Origin: Nocardia pneumoniae NBRC 100136
GTDB lineage: Bacteria > Actinomycetota > Actinomycetes > Mycobacteriales > Mycobacteriaceae
Direction: 5' to 3'
Assembly: GCF_000308755.1 (NCBI RefSeq)
Contig: NZ_BAGF01000032.1
Location: 25,465 to 89,464 of the forward strand
DNA: 64,000 nucleotides
Shown: piece by piece, positions 28,388-40,217 of the stretch
Layout: each line of letters begins with the position of its first letter
How positions within the stretch are numbered: the stretch's first letter is position 1
Program-made: the position numbers and the translations under genes
The notes under the pieces: generated by a model
The model's input: the letters and a program-made list of their open reading frames with translations, nothing else
Told to the model about the DNA's origin: nothing
Databases searched by the model: none

Positions 28388-30138
28388 TGCGTACCAACCG
28401 GAACCCTCTCGTCCTGTTCGCCGCACCGGTGCTCGTGCTCGCCGCCTGCTCGTCCGGACCGGAGCAGCCCGACACCGTAGCGGGGCAGTTCGCCGAGGCG
28501 CTCAATCGCGACGACATCGCCGCGGCCGCCGCGCTCACCGACAACCCGGCCGCGGCGTCCGACACGCTCGGCAAGCTCTACGACGGGCTCGGCAAGGAGG
28601 TGCGTTTCGAGGTCGGCTCGGTCGACGACAACCGCTTCGCGCTGGCCGCGACCTGGAAGCTGGGCGAGGACGGCAAAACCGAGTGGACCTACACGACCAA
28701 CGGCACCGCGAGCGACAGCGGTGCGGGGTGGAAGGTGAAGTGGGATCCCGCCACCCTCGCCCCCGGCCTGGCTTCGGGGCCGTTGAGCTACGGCCGGGTC
28801 TATCCGAAACCGGCCCGCGTTCTCGATTCCACCGGTGGCGAGTTGATGACCGAGCAGGTCGTCACGCTGGTGAACATCGCCCCGGGCGCCGACCTCGCGG
28901 CGGTGGCCGACCTGCTCGGTCCGCTCGCCTCCGGCCTCACCACGCAGTCGCTGCACGCCGAACTGGTCCAGGCGCAAGGAAAGCCGGTCACCGCGATCAC
29001 CCTGCGCGAAACGGATATCGCCCCGATCGAAGATCGGCTCGCCGCGCTGCCGGGCGTCACTCTCGCGCCGCAGACCCGGTTGCTGACGACCGATAAAGCG
29101 CTGGCCGCACCGACCCTGTCCGGGCTCGCCGAATTGTGGCAGGAATCCGCCGACGCGAACGCGGGCTGGGCGGTGCGCGCCCAGACGCCGGAGGGCACCC
29201 AGCGCGTCGCCGGGAAGGACCCGACGCCCACCGCCGACATCGCGACCACCCTCGACGTCGGTCTCCAACGCGCGGCGGAGGCGGCGCTCGCGCCGATCGC
29301 GCAGCCCGCCGCGATCGTCGCCCTGCGGCCTTCGACCGGCGACGTGGTCGCGGTCGCGCAGAACGCCGCGGCCGACGCGCAGGGCCCGATCGCGCTGACC
29401 GGCCTGTACCCGCCCGGCTCGACGTTCAAGACGGTCACCGTCTCCGCCGCGCTGCAGGCGGGCACGGTCACACCCGATACCCGGGTGGCCTGCCCGGGCA
29501 CCGCGAACATCGAGGGCCGCCGCATCCCCAACGACAACAATTTCGATTTGGGCACGGTGCCGCTGCACACCGCTTTCGCGCGGTCCTGCAACACGACGAT
29601 GGGCGCGCTCGGGGTGAAACTGCCCGCCGACGCCATGACGAAAGCGGCGGCACAGCTCGGGCTGGGCATCGATTACGTCACACCGGGCCTGACAACTGTC
29701 ACCGGAAAAGTGCCACCGGCCGACACGTCCGCACTGCGGGTGGAGTCGGCGATCGGTCAAGGGCAAGTGACAGCCTCTCCGTTCGGCATGGCACTGCTCG
29801 CCGCCTCGATCGCGCGCGGCGCGGTGCCCGCGCCCACCCTGGTCGCGGGGCGGCCCGGTACGCCGGACCGGGCGCAGGACGCGCTGCCGCCCGCCGTCGC
29901 CGACCAGCTGAAATCCATGATGCGCGAGACGATCACCGGCGGCACGGCGACGCAGTTGCGCGATATTCCTGGACTGCTCGGCAAGACCGGCACCGCGGAA
30001 TACATCGACGACACCCACGCGCACGGTTGGTTCGTCGGCATCGACGGTGACCTGGCATTCGCGGCCTTTGTCAGTGATGCGGGCAGTTCGGCTCCCGCGG
30101 TGGAGGCCGCAGGCCGGATGCTGCGGGCGACGCGATAG
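28387..30138 (+). CDS. Penicillin-binding lipoprotein (class B transpeptidase)
   Basis: A 583-aa protein that crosslinks peptidoglycan outside the membrane. It has a lipoprotein signal with lipobox LVLAAC (C21), an NTF2-like MecA_N domain (about 28-135), a dimerisation region and a C-terminal transpeptidase. Active-site motifs are PGSTFK (S345, K348), SCN (400-402) and KTGTAEY (K533). It resembles the mycobacterial lipoprotein PBP (Rv2864c type). The Ser/Thr kinase gene that follows starts 100 bp downstream, which suggests a cell-wall signalling pair. Confidence 0.88.
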   Translation: MRTNRNPLVLFAAPVLVLAACSSGPEQPDTVAGQFAEALNRDDIAAAAALTDNPAAASDTLGKLYDGLGKEVRFEVGSVDDNRFALAATWKLGEDGKTEWTYTTNGTASDSGAGWKVKWDPATLAPGLASGPLSYGRVYPKPARVLDSTGGELMTEQVVTLVNIAPGADLAAVADLLGPLASGLTTQSLHAELVQAQGKPVTAITLRETDIAPIEDRLAALPGVTLAPQTRLLTTDKALAAPTLSGLAELWQESADANAGWAVRAQTPEGTQRVAGKDPTPTADIATTLDVGLQRAAEAALAPIAQPAAIVALRPSTGDVVAVAQNAAADAQGPIALTGLYPPGSTFKTVTVSAALQAGTVTPDTRVACPGTANIEGRRIPNDNNFDLGTVPLHTAFARSCNTTMGALGVKLPADAMTKAAAQLGLGIDYVTPGLTTVTGKVPPADTSALRVESAIGQGQVTASPFGMALLAASIARGAVPAPTLVAGRPGTPDRAQDALPPAVADQLKSMMRETITGGTATQLRDIPGLLGKTGTAEYIDDTHAHGWFVGIDGDLAFAAFVSDAGSSAPAVEAAGRMLRATR

Positions 30139-30238
30139 TCCGTTTCGGGCGTTTTGGGCCCGGAACATGGCCCGGCTGACGCGTGCGAGCATTCCAGCGC
30201 CCGCTACACTCATCCCCGGACCGCGTGAAGTTATCAAT

Positions 30239-31843
30239 ATGCGGGATGTCACGATTTCGAGAAGGTTCGGAGTAGGCGCCATCGATACCGGTCAGTTGAT
30301 CGCGGAGCATTACCGCCTGGTCGAGCGGATTGGTAGCGGCGGCACGGGCGTGGTCTGGCGTGCCGTCGACGAACGCCTCCAGCGCTCCGTGGCCGTCAAG
30401 CAGATCCACATCCAGCCGAGCCTGCCCGAGGCCGAACGGGACGTGGTGCGTCAGCGCGCCATCCGGGAAGCCCGCAACGCCGCCCGCTTCCAGCATCCGA
30501 ACGCGATCGTCGTGTTCGACATCACCGAGCACGAGGGCGACCCCTGCCTGGTGATGGAGTACCTGAAGTCCAAGAGCCTCGCCGCGGTGATCGCCGCGCA
30601 GGGCACGCTCCCGCTGACCCAGGTCGCGCGGATCGGCGAGCAGGTCGCCTCGGCGCTGATCGCCGCGCACCAGGCGGGCATCGTGCACCGCGACGTGAAG
30701 CCGGGCAACATCCTGCTCGACGACCACGGCACGGTGAAGATCACCGACTTCGGCATTTCCCGCGCGACCGGCGACGTCACGCTCACCGAGACCGGGCTGA
30801 TCTGCGGCACCGCCGCCTATCTGGCGCCGGAGATGGCCCGCGGCGCCGATCCGACGCCGGCGTCCGACGTGTTCGCGCTGGGTGCCACGCTGTTTCACGC
30901 GCTGGAGGGCGAACCGCCCTATGGCGGCGGCTCCAACCCGCTCGCGGTGCTCTACGCCGCCGCCAACGGTCAGGTGAGCGAGCCGCGCAACGCCGGTCCC
31001 GCAACGGATTTCCTGCTCGACCTGCTCAGCCCCGAACCGGCCGAACGCCCGAGCATGCGGGTGGCGCGCCAGCAGCTCGCCATGTTCGCCGACGCCGGTC
31101 CCGCGCCGGTGGCCGCCGGATTCGTCCCGGCCAGTGAGGCTTTCACCCGGCCCAGAGCGGGCGAGCCGGAATCGGCCACCCGCGCGCTGCGCACGTCGGC
31201 GATGTCCTCGGCGCCCTACACGCCGACCGAACGGCGTCCGCGTCCGGCGCCGTCGCGCCCCGCCGTGCAGCACGACACCGCGGCACATCCCCCGACCATG
31301 GCGCAGCCGCGCCCACAGGCCGAGCGGCGGTCGGGCGGCAAGCGGCGCGCCGTGCTGATCGGCGCGCTGGTGGGCGCGGTCGCCGCCATCTCGGCGCTGC
31401 TGATCAGCGCGTTCAGCCAGTCCGGCGGTGACTCGCCGAGTCCGCAGGCGAATCCGCCGTCGGCGACCGCGACGACCAAGCCCGGCTCGACCTCGACCGT
31501 CGCCGCCGAGCTCGGTCGCACCCCGAGCTCGGGTGAGCGGGTCGACATCGGAGCGGCAGGCGGCCTGATCGAGCAGTTCTACAGCGATCCGGGTGCCTCC
31601 TGGAGCCTGCTCACGCCCGCCGCGCAGAAGGTTTACGGCAACGAGCAGAGCTTCCGTCAGTACTGGGGGGCGCGCACCATCGACACCTTCGCCACCATCG
31701 AGGCCGCGCGGCGCACGAACAACGACGACGGGTCGGTCGACATGCGACTGGCCAGCCTCACTATCGAGGGCCAGACCAAGGGCCTGACGCTGCGCGTGGT
31801 CAGCTCCGGTGGGCGTCTGCTCATCGATAGCGATACCCGTTAG
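30239..31843 (+). CDS. Membrane Ser/Thr protein kinase (PknB-like class)
   Basis: A 534-aa receptor-type kinase. The kinase domain, residues 25-285, is complete: P-loop IGSGGTGVVW, VAVKQI (K54), HRDVKPGN (150-157), DFG (170-172), APE. A Pro-rich juxtamembrane segment follows, then one transmembrane helix (AVLIGALVGAVAAISALLIS, 371-393) and an extracellular domain of about 130 residues with no PASTA repeats. That domain has an NTF2-like feel (GGLIEQFYSDPGASWSLLT). The start at 30239 is inferred from homology; an in-frame ATG at 30167 would add 24 poor residues. A -10-like TACACT lies at 30205-30210. Confidence 0.9.
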   Translation: MRDVTISRRFGVGAIDTGQLIAEHYRLVERIGSGGTGVVWRAVDERLQRSVAVKQIHIQPSLPEAERDVVRQRAIREARNAARFQHPNAIVVFDITEHEGDPCLVMEYLKSKSLAAVIAAQGTLPLTQVARIGEQVASALIAAHQAGIVHRDVKPGNILLDDHGTVKITDFGISRATGDVTLTETGLICGTAAYLAPEMARGADPTPASDVFALGATLFHALEGEPPYGGGSNPLAVLYAAANGQVSEPRNAGPATDFLLDLLSPEPAERPSMRVARQQLAMFADAGPAPVAAGFVPASEAFTRPRAGEPESATRALRTSAMSSAPYTPTERRPRPAPSRPAVQHDTAAHPPTMAQPRPQAERRSGGKRRAVLIGALVGAVAAISALLISAFSQSGGDSPSPQANPPSATATTKPGSTSTVAAELGRTPSSGERVDIGAAGGLIEQFYSDPGASWSLLTPAAQKVYGNEQSFRQYWGARTIDTFATIEAARRTNNDDGSVDMRLASLTIEGQTKGLTLRVVSSGGRLLIDSDTR

Positions 31844-31941
31844 GCATCGGTGAAGTAACCGGCGCGGTGCCTTCCTGGCACTCGCGTCCGCGCTCGGCCC
31901 GGCGCCGCCTGTGGCCGGATCGGGGGTCCGGTCGCGTCGAT

Positions 31942-31947
31942 TAGGCT
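31942..31947 (+). promoter_or_regulatory. hisD -10 box (TAGGCT)
   Basis: TAGGCT at 31942-31947 predicts a start near 31954 and a leader of about 48 nt with a small hairpin (GCAAC 31954-31958 / GTTGC 31965-31969) before the AAGGA Shine-Dalgarno. The same hexamer serves priA and pyk in this window. The leader is too short for a T-box. Confidence 0.5.
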
Positions 31948-32001
31948 GGAGCTGCAACTTTCCTGTTGCGGAATCAGCTGGAGACAAGGAACCGACACCT
32001 C

Positions 32002-34469
<2,468 letters not shown>

Positions 34470-34514
34470 CCCAGCGCCGGAAAACCTCCGGCGACAACCC
34501 GATTGGACGTGAGC

Positions 34515-35129
34515 ATGAGTAGGACCGCCCGGGTGGAGCGGATCACCAAGGAATCCAGCATCGTCGTCGAGCTCGATCTGGACGGCACCGGCAAGACCGA
34601 GATCGCCACCGGCGTCCCGTTCTACGACCACATGCTGACCGCCCTGGGCGCGCACGCGAGCTTCGACCTGACCGTCCGCGCCGAAGGCGACATCGAGATC
34701 GAGGCGCACCACACCGTGGAGGACACCGCGATCGTGTTCGGCCAGGCGCTCGGCAAGGCGCTGGGCGACAAGGCGGGGATCCGTCGTTTCGGCGACGCCT
34801 ACATCCCGATGGACGAGACGCTGGCGCACGCCGCGGTCGACGTGTCCGGCCGCCCCTACTGCGTGCACACCGGCGAACCGGAGCACCTGCTGCACGCGGT
34901 GATTCCGGGCTCCGGGCCAGGGGCGCCGTATTCCACCGTGCTCAACCGTCACGTCTTCGAGTCGATCGCTCTCAACGCGCGCATCGCCCTGCACGTGCGC
35001 GTGCTCTACGGCCGCGACCAGCACCATGTCACCGAGGCCGAATTCAAGGCGGTCGCGCGGGCTCTGCGCGCCGCCGTGGAACTCGACCCGCGGGTGAGCG
35101 GGGTCCCGTCCACGAAGGGAACGCTGTGA
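34515..35129 (+). CDS. hisB: Imidazoleglycerol-phosphate dehydratase
   Basis: Dehydrates imidazoleglycerol phosphate. The 204-aa protein is the monofunctional HisB; the phosphatase half found in enterobacteria is absent. Diagnostic motifs are [31 protein letters not shown] and [23 protein letters not shown], which supply the His and Glu manganese ligands. ATG 34515 is preferred over TTG 34503 and GTG 34509. It overlaps hisH by four bases. Confidence 0.95.
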   Translation: MSRTARVERITKESSIVVELDLDGTGKTEIATGVPFYDHMLTALGAHASFDLTVRAEGDIEIEAHHTVEDTAIVFGQALGKALGDKAGIRRFGDAYIPMDETLAHAAVDVSGRPYCVHTGEPEHLLHAVIPGSGPGAPYSTVLNRHVFESIALNARIALHVRVLYGRDQHHVTEAEFKAVARALRAAVELDPRVSGVPSTKGTL

Positions 35130-35758
35130 GGAAATCCGTCGCCCTGCTGGACTACGGTTCCGGCAACCTGCACTCGGCCGAGCGGGCGCTGACCAGGGCG
35201 GGCGCCGACGTCGACGTGACGGCCGACCCGCAGGCGGTGCTGGCCGCCGACGGTCTGGTGGTGCCCGGCGTGGGCGCGTTCGCCGCGTGCATGGCGGGTC
35301 TGCGGGAGGTGCGGGGGGAGCGGCTGATCGGTCAGCGGCTGGCCGGTGGACGCCCGGTGCTGGGCATCTGCGTCGGCATGCAGATCCTGTTCGAGCGAGG
35401 TGTCGAGTTCGGTGTGGAGACCGACGGGTGCGCCGAGTGGCCCGGCACCGTCGAACGCCTCTGCGCGCCGGTGCTGCCGCACATGGGCTGGAACACCGTC
35501 TCCGCGCCCGCCGACAGCGTCCTGTTCGCGGGTCTGGACGCGGACACTCGCTTCTACTTCGTGCACTCCTATGCCGCCCAGGCTTGGGATCTGCCGCCCA
35601 GCGACCACATCGCCGCGCCCAAGCTCACCTGGGCCGAGCACGGGGTGCCGTTCCTGGCGGCGGTGGAGAACGGCGTGCTCTCGGCGACCCAATTCCACCC
35701 GGAGAAGTCGGGCGACGCGGGCGCCCAGCTGCTGCGCAACTGGGTGACCTCGCTGTAG
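35126..35758 (+). CDS. hisH: Imidazole glycerol phosphate synthase glutaminase subunit
   Basis: Class I glutamine amidotransferase that feeds ammonia to HisF. In the 210-aa protein, [14 protein letters not shown] starts the fold. The nucleophile is in GICVGMQ (C82), and the His-Glu pair is in QFHPEKSGD near the C-terminus. The GTG start overlaps the hisB stop. HisF is encoded about 2.9 kb downstream, after two minus-strand genes, priA and impA. Confidence 0.95.
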   Translation: MRKSVALLDYGSGNLHSAERALTRAGADVDVTADPQAVLAADGLVVPGVGAFAACMAGLREVRGERLIGQRLAGGRPVLGICVGMQILFERGVEFGVETDGCAEWPGTVERLCAPVLPHMGWNTVSAPADSVLFAGLDADTRFYFVHSYAAQAWDLPPSDHIAAPKLTWAEHGVPFLAAVENGVLSATQFHPEKSGDAGAQLLRNWVTSL

Positions 35759-35760
35759 GA

Positions 35761-35792
35761 GACGATCCCGCGCACCCCGGCGCGGGATCGTC
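35761..35792. terminator. Bidirectional terminator hairpin after hisH
   Basis: GACGATCCCGCGC (35761-35773) and GCGCGGGATCGTC (35780-35792) form a perfect 13-bp stem with a 6-base loop. It starts three bases after the hisH stop and ends eight bases before the stop of the convergent secreted-protein gene, so it can serve both strands. Confidence 0.85.
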
Positions 35793-35799
35793 CACCGGC

Positions 35800-36264
35800 T
35801 CAGCGCGACACGACCTTGCTGACCAGCCAGCGTCCGTCGACGTTGTCCACCGTCACGGTCATCGCCATGCGGCCGGTCTGCGGGAGCCCGTCGGTTTCGT
35901 CGCTGGTCACCGTCCGGGTGACGTCGACGTCCACCACGGCCCGGTTGTCGTCGCCGGAGACGACGCGGCAGTCCGCCGAATCGGCTTGGGCGCGCAGGTG
36001 CGTGGCCTCCGCGCCGGCTTGGATATTGGCGCGGAAGTTCTCGAACTCGGCCCGGAATTCTCCGGTGCTCAGGTCGAGCATCTTGCGGGCGTGGTCGCCG
36101 AACCGCGCGTAGTCGTATGTCGCCGCGGTGCTGCCGAATTCGCATCCGGCCAGGCGCGCTTCCTCGGGCGGCGGCGCCGCGGCGGCGACAGGTGCGGCGA
36201 CCATCGCCGCGGAGCAGGTGGCTGCCGAAAACATCAGAGCGGCAGCGAGTGTCGATCGTGACAT
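35800..36264 (-). CDS. Secreted Mce-associated-like (NTF2-fold) protein
   Basis: A 154-aa protein with a signal peptide (AAALMFSAATCSAAMVAAPVAAAA) and a mature part that resembles Mce-associated proteins: ATYDYARFGDHARKMLDLSTGEFRAEF, QAGAEATHLRAQA, RAVVDVDVTRTVTS, GRWLVSKV. GAGGAAG precedes the ATG. Such proteins often accompany mce lipid-import loci, but no mce gene is in this window. Two mature Cys could form a disulfide. The exported location is clear; the partner is not. Confidence 0.7.
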   Translation of the reverse strand: MSRSTLAAALMFSAATCSAAMVAAPVAAAAPPPEEARLAGCEFGSTAATYDYARFGDHARKMLDLSTGEFRAEFENFRANIQAGAEATHLRAQADSADCRVVSGDDNRAVVDVDVTRTVTSDETDGLPQTGRMAMTVTVDNVDGRWLVSKVVSR

Positions 36265-36375
36265 GCACTTCCTCGGTGCGAGGGGAAAGCGGCGACCGGG
36301 GTTGATCGCCGAGCGCAGACGATACCGCCGCCCTGCCCGTTCCGGGGCGGTCTCGCGGCCCCGGCGGCGCGCTGG

Positions 36376-36894
36376 TTACGGACGGGTGCCGGTGGACCAG
36401 ACCGGAGTGGTCTCCACCCGCGACAGCCGCCAGCCCTCGGCGGTGCGCACCGCGTCGAAGCGGTAGATCTCGCCGAGCGTGTATCGCGGTTGCGGAATCG
36501 TCCCGTCCGTCGTGGCGAGCGCGAAGGTGGCGATGAGGTTGGCCCGGACGTCGGCGGCGTCGCCGCGCAGGTCGACCAGCACGTTGCTGATGACGTGCTG
36601 AATCCGCTTGTCCGCGGTGTGATTGCGGCTGGCCTGGGCGATCAGAGCGTCGCGGCCATCGGCCGTGCCGCCGGGCGTCTTCGCGGTCGCGTCGGGCGTG
36701 TAGATCGCCCGCAGGTCGTCGAAGCGGCCCTCGTCCAACGCCCGGCCGAGCCGGTCGACCAGCGCGGTGATCTGCTGGCGGTCCAGCATCTCGCGGGCTT
36801 CGTGCGCGTCGGTCGGGGTGGCGAAGGTGCGGGCGGCGGCGAGCGCGGCCAGCGGGAGGGCGAGCAAGGGGAGGGCGAGGCGGATCTTGCGCAT
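36376..36894 (-). CDS. Secreted SnoaL-like (NTF2-superfamily) protein
   Basis: 172 aa from ATG 36894 (GGAAAGG eight bases upstream). A signal peptide (KIRLALPLLALPLAALAAA) is followed by a SnoaL_4-type domain: EMLDRQQITALVDRLGRALDEGRFDDLRAIYTPDA, GRDALIAQASRNH, QHVISNVLVDL and YRFDAVRTAEGWRLSRVE. A longer start at 36945 would place the palindrome cluster inside the gene. Members include cyclases and isomerases as well as binding proteins; exported versions are uncommon. The palindromes upstream imply tight control by an unknown regulator. Confidence 0.7.
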   Translation of the reverse strand: MRKIRLALPLLALPLAALAAARTFATPTDAHEAREMLDRQQITALVDRLGRALDEGRFDDLRAIYTPDATAKTPGGTADGRDALIAQASRNHTADKRIQHVISNVLVDLRGDAADVRANLIATFALATTDGTIPQPRYTLGEIYRFDAVRTAEGWRLSRVETTPVWSTGTRP

Positions 36895-36914
36895 CGGAGG
36901 GCCTTTCCAGCGGT

Positions 36915-36972
36915 ACGTTGGCTGATCCAACGTTGGCGTCGCCAACGTTATCAGATTGTGGGTGGCGCCAAC
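36915..36972. promoter_or_regulatory. Cluster of CCAAC/GTTGG palindromes upstream of the SnoaL-like gene
   Basis: The centre is a perfect palindrome, AACGTTGGCG-T-CGCCAACGTT, at 36929-36949. ACGTTGG (36915-36921) and CCAACGT (36927-36933) form a second overlapping inverted repeat, and another CCAAC lies at 36968-36972. In total five half-sites occupy 58 bp between the SnoaL-like start and priA. The symmetry is typical of TetR- or MarR-type operators. No regulator gene adjoins it. Confidence 0.65.
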
Positions 36973-37103
36973 AAGTTATGTCCGGGTTTCCGCCGCCACT
37001 CACTGTGCGCCGGCGCATCCTGGAGGCGCACGGCGCCGACCGCGGCCGGTGATCGAGGTCCCATTCGCCCAGGCCCGCGACCCGCGCGCGGCCGGGTAAC
37101 CAC

Positions 37104-37116
37104 TAGGCTGCTCTCG
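37104..37116 (+). promoter_or_regulatory. priA -10 box, probable leaderless start
   Basis: TAGGCT at 37104-37109 ends six bases before the GTG at 37116, and there is no Shine-Dalgarno. Transcription should start at the initiation codon. Confidence 0.55.
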
Positions 37117-37847
37117 TGAGTCTTGTGCTGCTACCCGCCGTCGATGTCGCCAACGGAGAGGCCGTTCGCCTCGTGCAAGGAGAGGCAGGCAGCGAAACCA
37201 GCTACGGTTCGCCGCGTGAGGCCGCGCTGGCCTGGCAGGAGGCCGGGGCGGAATGGGTGCACCTGGTCGACCTGGACGCGGCCTTCGGACGCGGCTCGAA
37301 CCGGGAGCTGCTGGCGGGCGTCGTCGGCGAACTCGACGTGAAGGTGGAACTGTCCGGCGGCATCCGCGACGACGAGAGCCTGGAGGCGGCGCTGGCCACC
37401 GGCTGCGCCCGGGTGAATCTCGGCACCGCGGCGCTGGAGGATCCCGTCTGGTGCGCCAAGGCCATCGCCCGCCACGGCGAACGGATCGCCATCGGCCTGG
37501 ACGTGCGCATCGTCGACGGCGAGCACCGGCTGCGCGGCCGCGGCTGGGTCAGCGACGGCGGCGATCTGTGGGAGGTGCTCGAACGCCTGGAACGCGACGG
37601 CTGCTCGCGCTACGTGGTGACCGACGTGACCAAGGACGGCACGCTCACCGGCCCCAACCTGGACCTGCTGCGCGAGGTGTGCGCGGCCACCGACGCGCCG
37701 GTCATCGCCTCCGGCGGCGTCTCCACCATCGACGACCTGGTCGCGATCGCCGAACTGGTGCCGGACGGCGTCGAAGGCGCGATCGTCGGCAAGGCGCTCT
37801 ACGCGGGCCGGTTCACCCTGCCCGAGGCGCTGGCCGCGGTGAGATGA
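37116..37847 (+). CDS. priA: Bifunctional ProFAR / phosphoribosylanthranilate isomerase PriA
   Basis: A 243-aa (beta-alpha)8 barrel. [23 protein letters not shown] at the N-terminus (catalytic Asp in AVDVANG), [18 protein letters not shown] and [19 protein letters not shown] match HisA. In most actinobacteria this enzyme also replaces TrpF. That fits here, because trpE, trpC, trpB and trpA are present and no trpF is seen. Its stop overlaps the impA start by four bases. Confidence 0.93.
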   Translation: MSLVLLPAVDVANGEAVRLVQGEAGSETSYGSPREAALAWQEAGAEWVHLVDLDAAFGRGSNRELLAGVVGELDVKVELSGGIRDDESLEAALATGCARVNLGTAALEDPVWCAKAIARHGERIAIGLDVRIVDGEHRLRGRGWVSDGGDLWEVLERLERDGCSRYVVTDVTKDGTLTGPNLDLLREVCAATDAPVIASGGVSTIDDLVAIAELVPDGVEGAIVGKALYAGRFTLPEALAAVR

Positions 37848-38659
37848 ACCAGGCGCTGTCGGCACTGCTCGCGGAGGCGAGCGAGGTCCTGGACTCGGTG
37901 TGCTCGCGGTTCGTCGAGGGTGTCGGTGCGCCGAGCGCGGTGGTCAAGGGCCGCAACGACTTCGCCACCGCGCTCGACCTGGAGCTGGAGCGCACCATCT
38001 CCGCCGAGCTGCACCGGCGCACCGGCATCGAAGTGCACGGCGAGGAGTTCGGCGGGCCGCAGCTCACCTCCGGCACCGCGTGGGTGCTCGACCCCATCGA
38101 CGGCACGTTCAACTACTCCTCCGGGCATCCGCTCTCGGGCATGCTGCTGGCGCTGGTGCGCGACGGCGAACCCGTGCTCGGCCTGACCTGGCTGCCGCTG
38201 CTCGGCCGCCGATACGCGGCCATGGCCGGTGGCCCGGTGCTGCTGGACGGGCGTCCGCTGCCGCCGCTGCCACGGGGCACTCTGGCCGAGTCGATGATCG
38301 GATTCGGCGCGTTCAACGTCGACTCGAACGGCCGCATCCCCGGACAGTTCCGCTTCGATCTGCTCGGCCCGCTGAGCAGGCTGTCCTCCCGGGTGCGCAT
38401 GCACGGCTCCACCGGCATCGATCTGGCGTTCACCGCCTCCGGCGTGCTCGGCGGCGCGATCGTCTTCGGGCACCATCCCTGGGACAACGCGGCGGGCGTC
38501 GCGCTGGTGCGCGCGGCCGGCGGCGTGGTCACCGACCTGGCGGGACGGCCGTGGACCATCACCTCCGGCTCCGTGCTGGCGGCCGCGCCGGGCGTACACG
38601 AAGAACTGCTCGACATGATCTGCACGGTCGCCGACCCGACGGCCGCGGAGAAAGGGTGA
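37844..38659 (+). CDS. impA: Inositol-monophosphatase-family phosphatase (ImpA; possible histidinol-phosphatase)
   Basis: A 271-aa Mg-dependent phosphatase with the family metal motifs: [21 protein letters not shown] and [17 protein letters not shown]. The same position between hisA and hisF is held by impA in mycobacteria. Since the HisB here lacks a phosphatase domain, an enzyme of this family could supply the histidinol-phosphatase step, but inositol phosphate is an equally likely substrate. Overlaps priA by four bases and precedes hisF by four. Confidence 0.85.
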   Translation: MNQALSALLAEASEVLDSVCSRFVEGVGAPSAVVKGRNDFATALDLELERTISAELHRRTGIEVHGEEFGGPQLTSGTAWVLDPIDGTFNYSSGHPLSGMLLALVRDGEPVLGLTWLPLLGRRYAAMAGGPVLLDGRPLPPLPRGTLAESMIGFGAFNVDSNGRIPGQFRFDLLGPLSRLSSRVRMHGSTGIDLAFTASGVLGGAIVFGHHPWDNAAGVALVRAAGGVVTDLAGRPWTITSGSVLAAAPGVHEELLDMICTVADPTAAEKG

Positions 38660-38663
38660 GGCA

Positions 38664-39437
38664 ATGACGTTGGCCGTACGGGTGATCCCGTGTCTGGACG
38701 TCGACGCGGGCCGGGTGGTCAAGGGCGTCAAGTTCGAGAATCTCCGCGACGCGGGCGATCCCGTCGAGCTGGCCGCCCTGTACGACGCGCAGGGCGCCGA
38801 CGAACTGACCTTCCTCGACGTGACCGCCTCGACCGGCGACCGCGGCACCATGATCGACGTGGTGACCCGCACCGCCGAGCAGATCTTCATCCCGCTCACC
38901 GTCGGCGGCGGGGTGCGCACCGTGGAGGACGTGGACCGGCTGCTGCGCGCGGGCGCGGACAAGGTCTCGGTGAACACCGCCGCGATCGCGCGGCCGGAGG
39001 TGCTGCGCGAGATGTCCGAACGGTTCGGTTCGCAATGCATCGTGCTCTCGGTCGACGCGCGCACCGTCCCGCAGGGCGAGCCGGACACCCCGTCCGGCTG
39101 GGAGGTGACCACGCACGGCGGCAAACGCGGAACCGGCATCGACGCCGTCGAATGGGCGGTGCGCGGCGCCGAGCTGGGAGTCGGCGAGATCCTGCTGAAC
39201 TCGATGGACGCCGACGGCACCAAGGCCGGTTTCGACCTGCCGATGATCCGCGCCGTGCGCGCCGCGGTGACGGTGCCGGTGATCGCCAGCGGCGGCGCGG
39301 GCGCGGTCGAGCACTTCGCACCGGCCGTGCACGCCGGCGCCGACGCGGTGCTCGCGGCCAGCGTGTTCCACTTCGGCGAGCTGACAATCGGCCAGGTCAA
39401 GGATGCGATGCGGGCGGAGAAGATCGTCGTCCGGTAG
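38664..39437 (+). CDS. hisF: Imidazole glycerol phosphate synthase cyclase subunit
   Basis: Cyclase partner of HisH. The 257-aa barrel has [63 protein letters not shown] and [13 protein letters not shown], all conserved in HisF, including the two catalytic Asp residues. Starts four bases after impA, so it is part of the priA-impA-hisF unit. Confidence 0.95.
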   Translation: MTLAVRVIPCLDVDAGRVVKGVKFENLRDAGDPVELAALYDAQGADELTFLDVTASTGDRGTMIDVVTRTAEQIFIPLTVGGGVRTVEDVDRLLRAGADKVSVNTAAIARPEVLREMSERFGSQCIVLSVDARTVPQGEPDTPSGWEVTTHGGKRGTGIDAVEWAVRGAELGVGEILLNSMDADGTKAGFDLPMIRAVRAAVTVPVIASGGAGAVEHFAPAVHAGADAVLAASVFHFGELTIGQVKDAMRAEKIVVR

Positions 39438-39496
39438 CGGTTGGCGGAAATCCGCCGCACCGGAAGGCGAGTCGTGCGGTCGCGGTTGCACCGGGC

Positions 39497-39836
39497 ATGA
39501 GCATCGGAATCGCGCTGTCCCCGTTCGCCCTCGACGCCACCGAAAATGCCGTGGACGCGGCCGTCGCGCTGGGGGGAGGCGGCGGCCACGGCCGGATTGT
39601 CCTCGCTGTGGTTCGGTCAGACCTTCACCCATGACGCCATCGCGCTGGCCGGCGCGGCGCGCGCCGCGGATCCGGCGGTGATCGGTGACGAGGAGCTGAT
39701 CGCGGCGCGGGTCGAGGAGTACTTCGCGGCCGGTGCGACGGAGGTGGTGTTCTCGCAGACCGACTTGACCAGCCCGGAGGACCAGCGGCGCACCTGGCGG
39801 GTGCTGGGCGAGCTGCGGCGGTCCCATACGCGCTGA
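39497..39836 (+). pseudogene. Decayed LLM-class (F420-type) oxidoreductase
   Basis: The first 23 codons (MSIGIALSPFALDATENAVDAAV) look like the N-terminus of an LLM-class F420-dependent oxidoreductase. After a run of six G at 39571-39576 the homologous sequence continues in the next frame (AGLSSLWFGQTFTHDAIALAGAAR). That frame then joins directly to a C-terminal piece (IGDEELIAARVEEYFAAGATEVVFSQTDLTSPEDQRR). Such enzymes are about 280-300 aa, so roughly 190 central residues are gone and there is a frameshift. The remnant lies between hisF and hisI. Confidence 0.8.
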
Positions 39837-39863
39837 AGGCCGGGCATGGTCTATAACGGTGCT

Positions 39864-40211
39864 ATGAGTCTGGATCCCGCCATCGCCGCCCGTCTCAAGC
39901 GCAACGACGCCGGGCTGGTGTCGGCCGTCGCGCAGGAACGCGCCACCGGTGACGTGTTGATGGTCGCGTGGATGGACGACGAAGCGCTGGCGCGGACGCT
40001 GGAAACCCGCAAAGCCACCTACTATTCGCGTTCGCGGCAGCAGTACTGGGTCAAAGGGGAGACCTCCGGCCACACCCAGTACGTGCATGAAGTACGGCTG
40101 GACTGCGACGGCGACACGATCCTGCTCGTCGTCGATCAGGAAGGCGCGGCCTGCCACACCGGCACACACACCTGCTTCGACTCCGATGTGCTGCTCGCCG
40201 CGCGATCCTGA
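39864..40211 (+). CDS. hisI: Phosphoribosyl-AMP cyclohydrolase
   Basis: Opens the adenine ring of PR-AMP. The 115-aa protein is the stand-alone cyclohydrolase without the HisE half. Zinc-binding residues are C81 in LDCDGD and C97 and C104 in [28 protein letters not shown] is the substrate motif. The ATG at 39864 is favoured over 39846 because TATAAC (39852-39857) forms a -10 box six bases upstream, consistent with a leaderless mRNA. Confidence 0.93.
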   Translation: MSLDPAIAARLKRNDAGLVSAVAQERATGDVLMVAWMDDEALARTLETRKATYYSRSRQQYWVKGETSGHTQYVHEVRLDCDGDTILLVVDQEGAACHTGTHTCFDSDVLLAARS

Positions 40212-40217
40212 GCGCGG

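Noticed and set aside
27326..30282. Long minus-strand frames opposite nat and the PBP (366 and 739 codons)
   Set aside because: They mirror the plus-strand genes, are rich in Arg/Gly/His, and have no family motifs; typical GC-rich antisense frames.
30071..31987. A 638-codon minus-strand frame opposite the kinase
   Set aside because: The plus-strand kinase has all catalytic motifs; the antisense frame is compositional.
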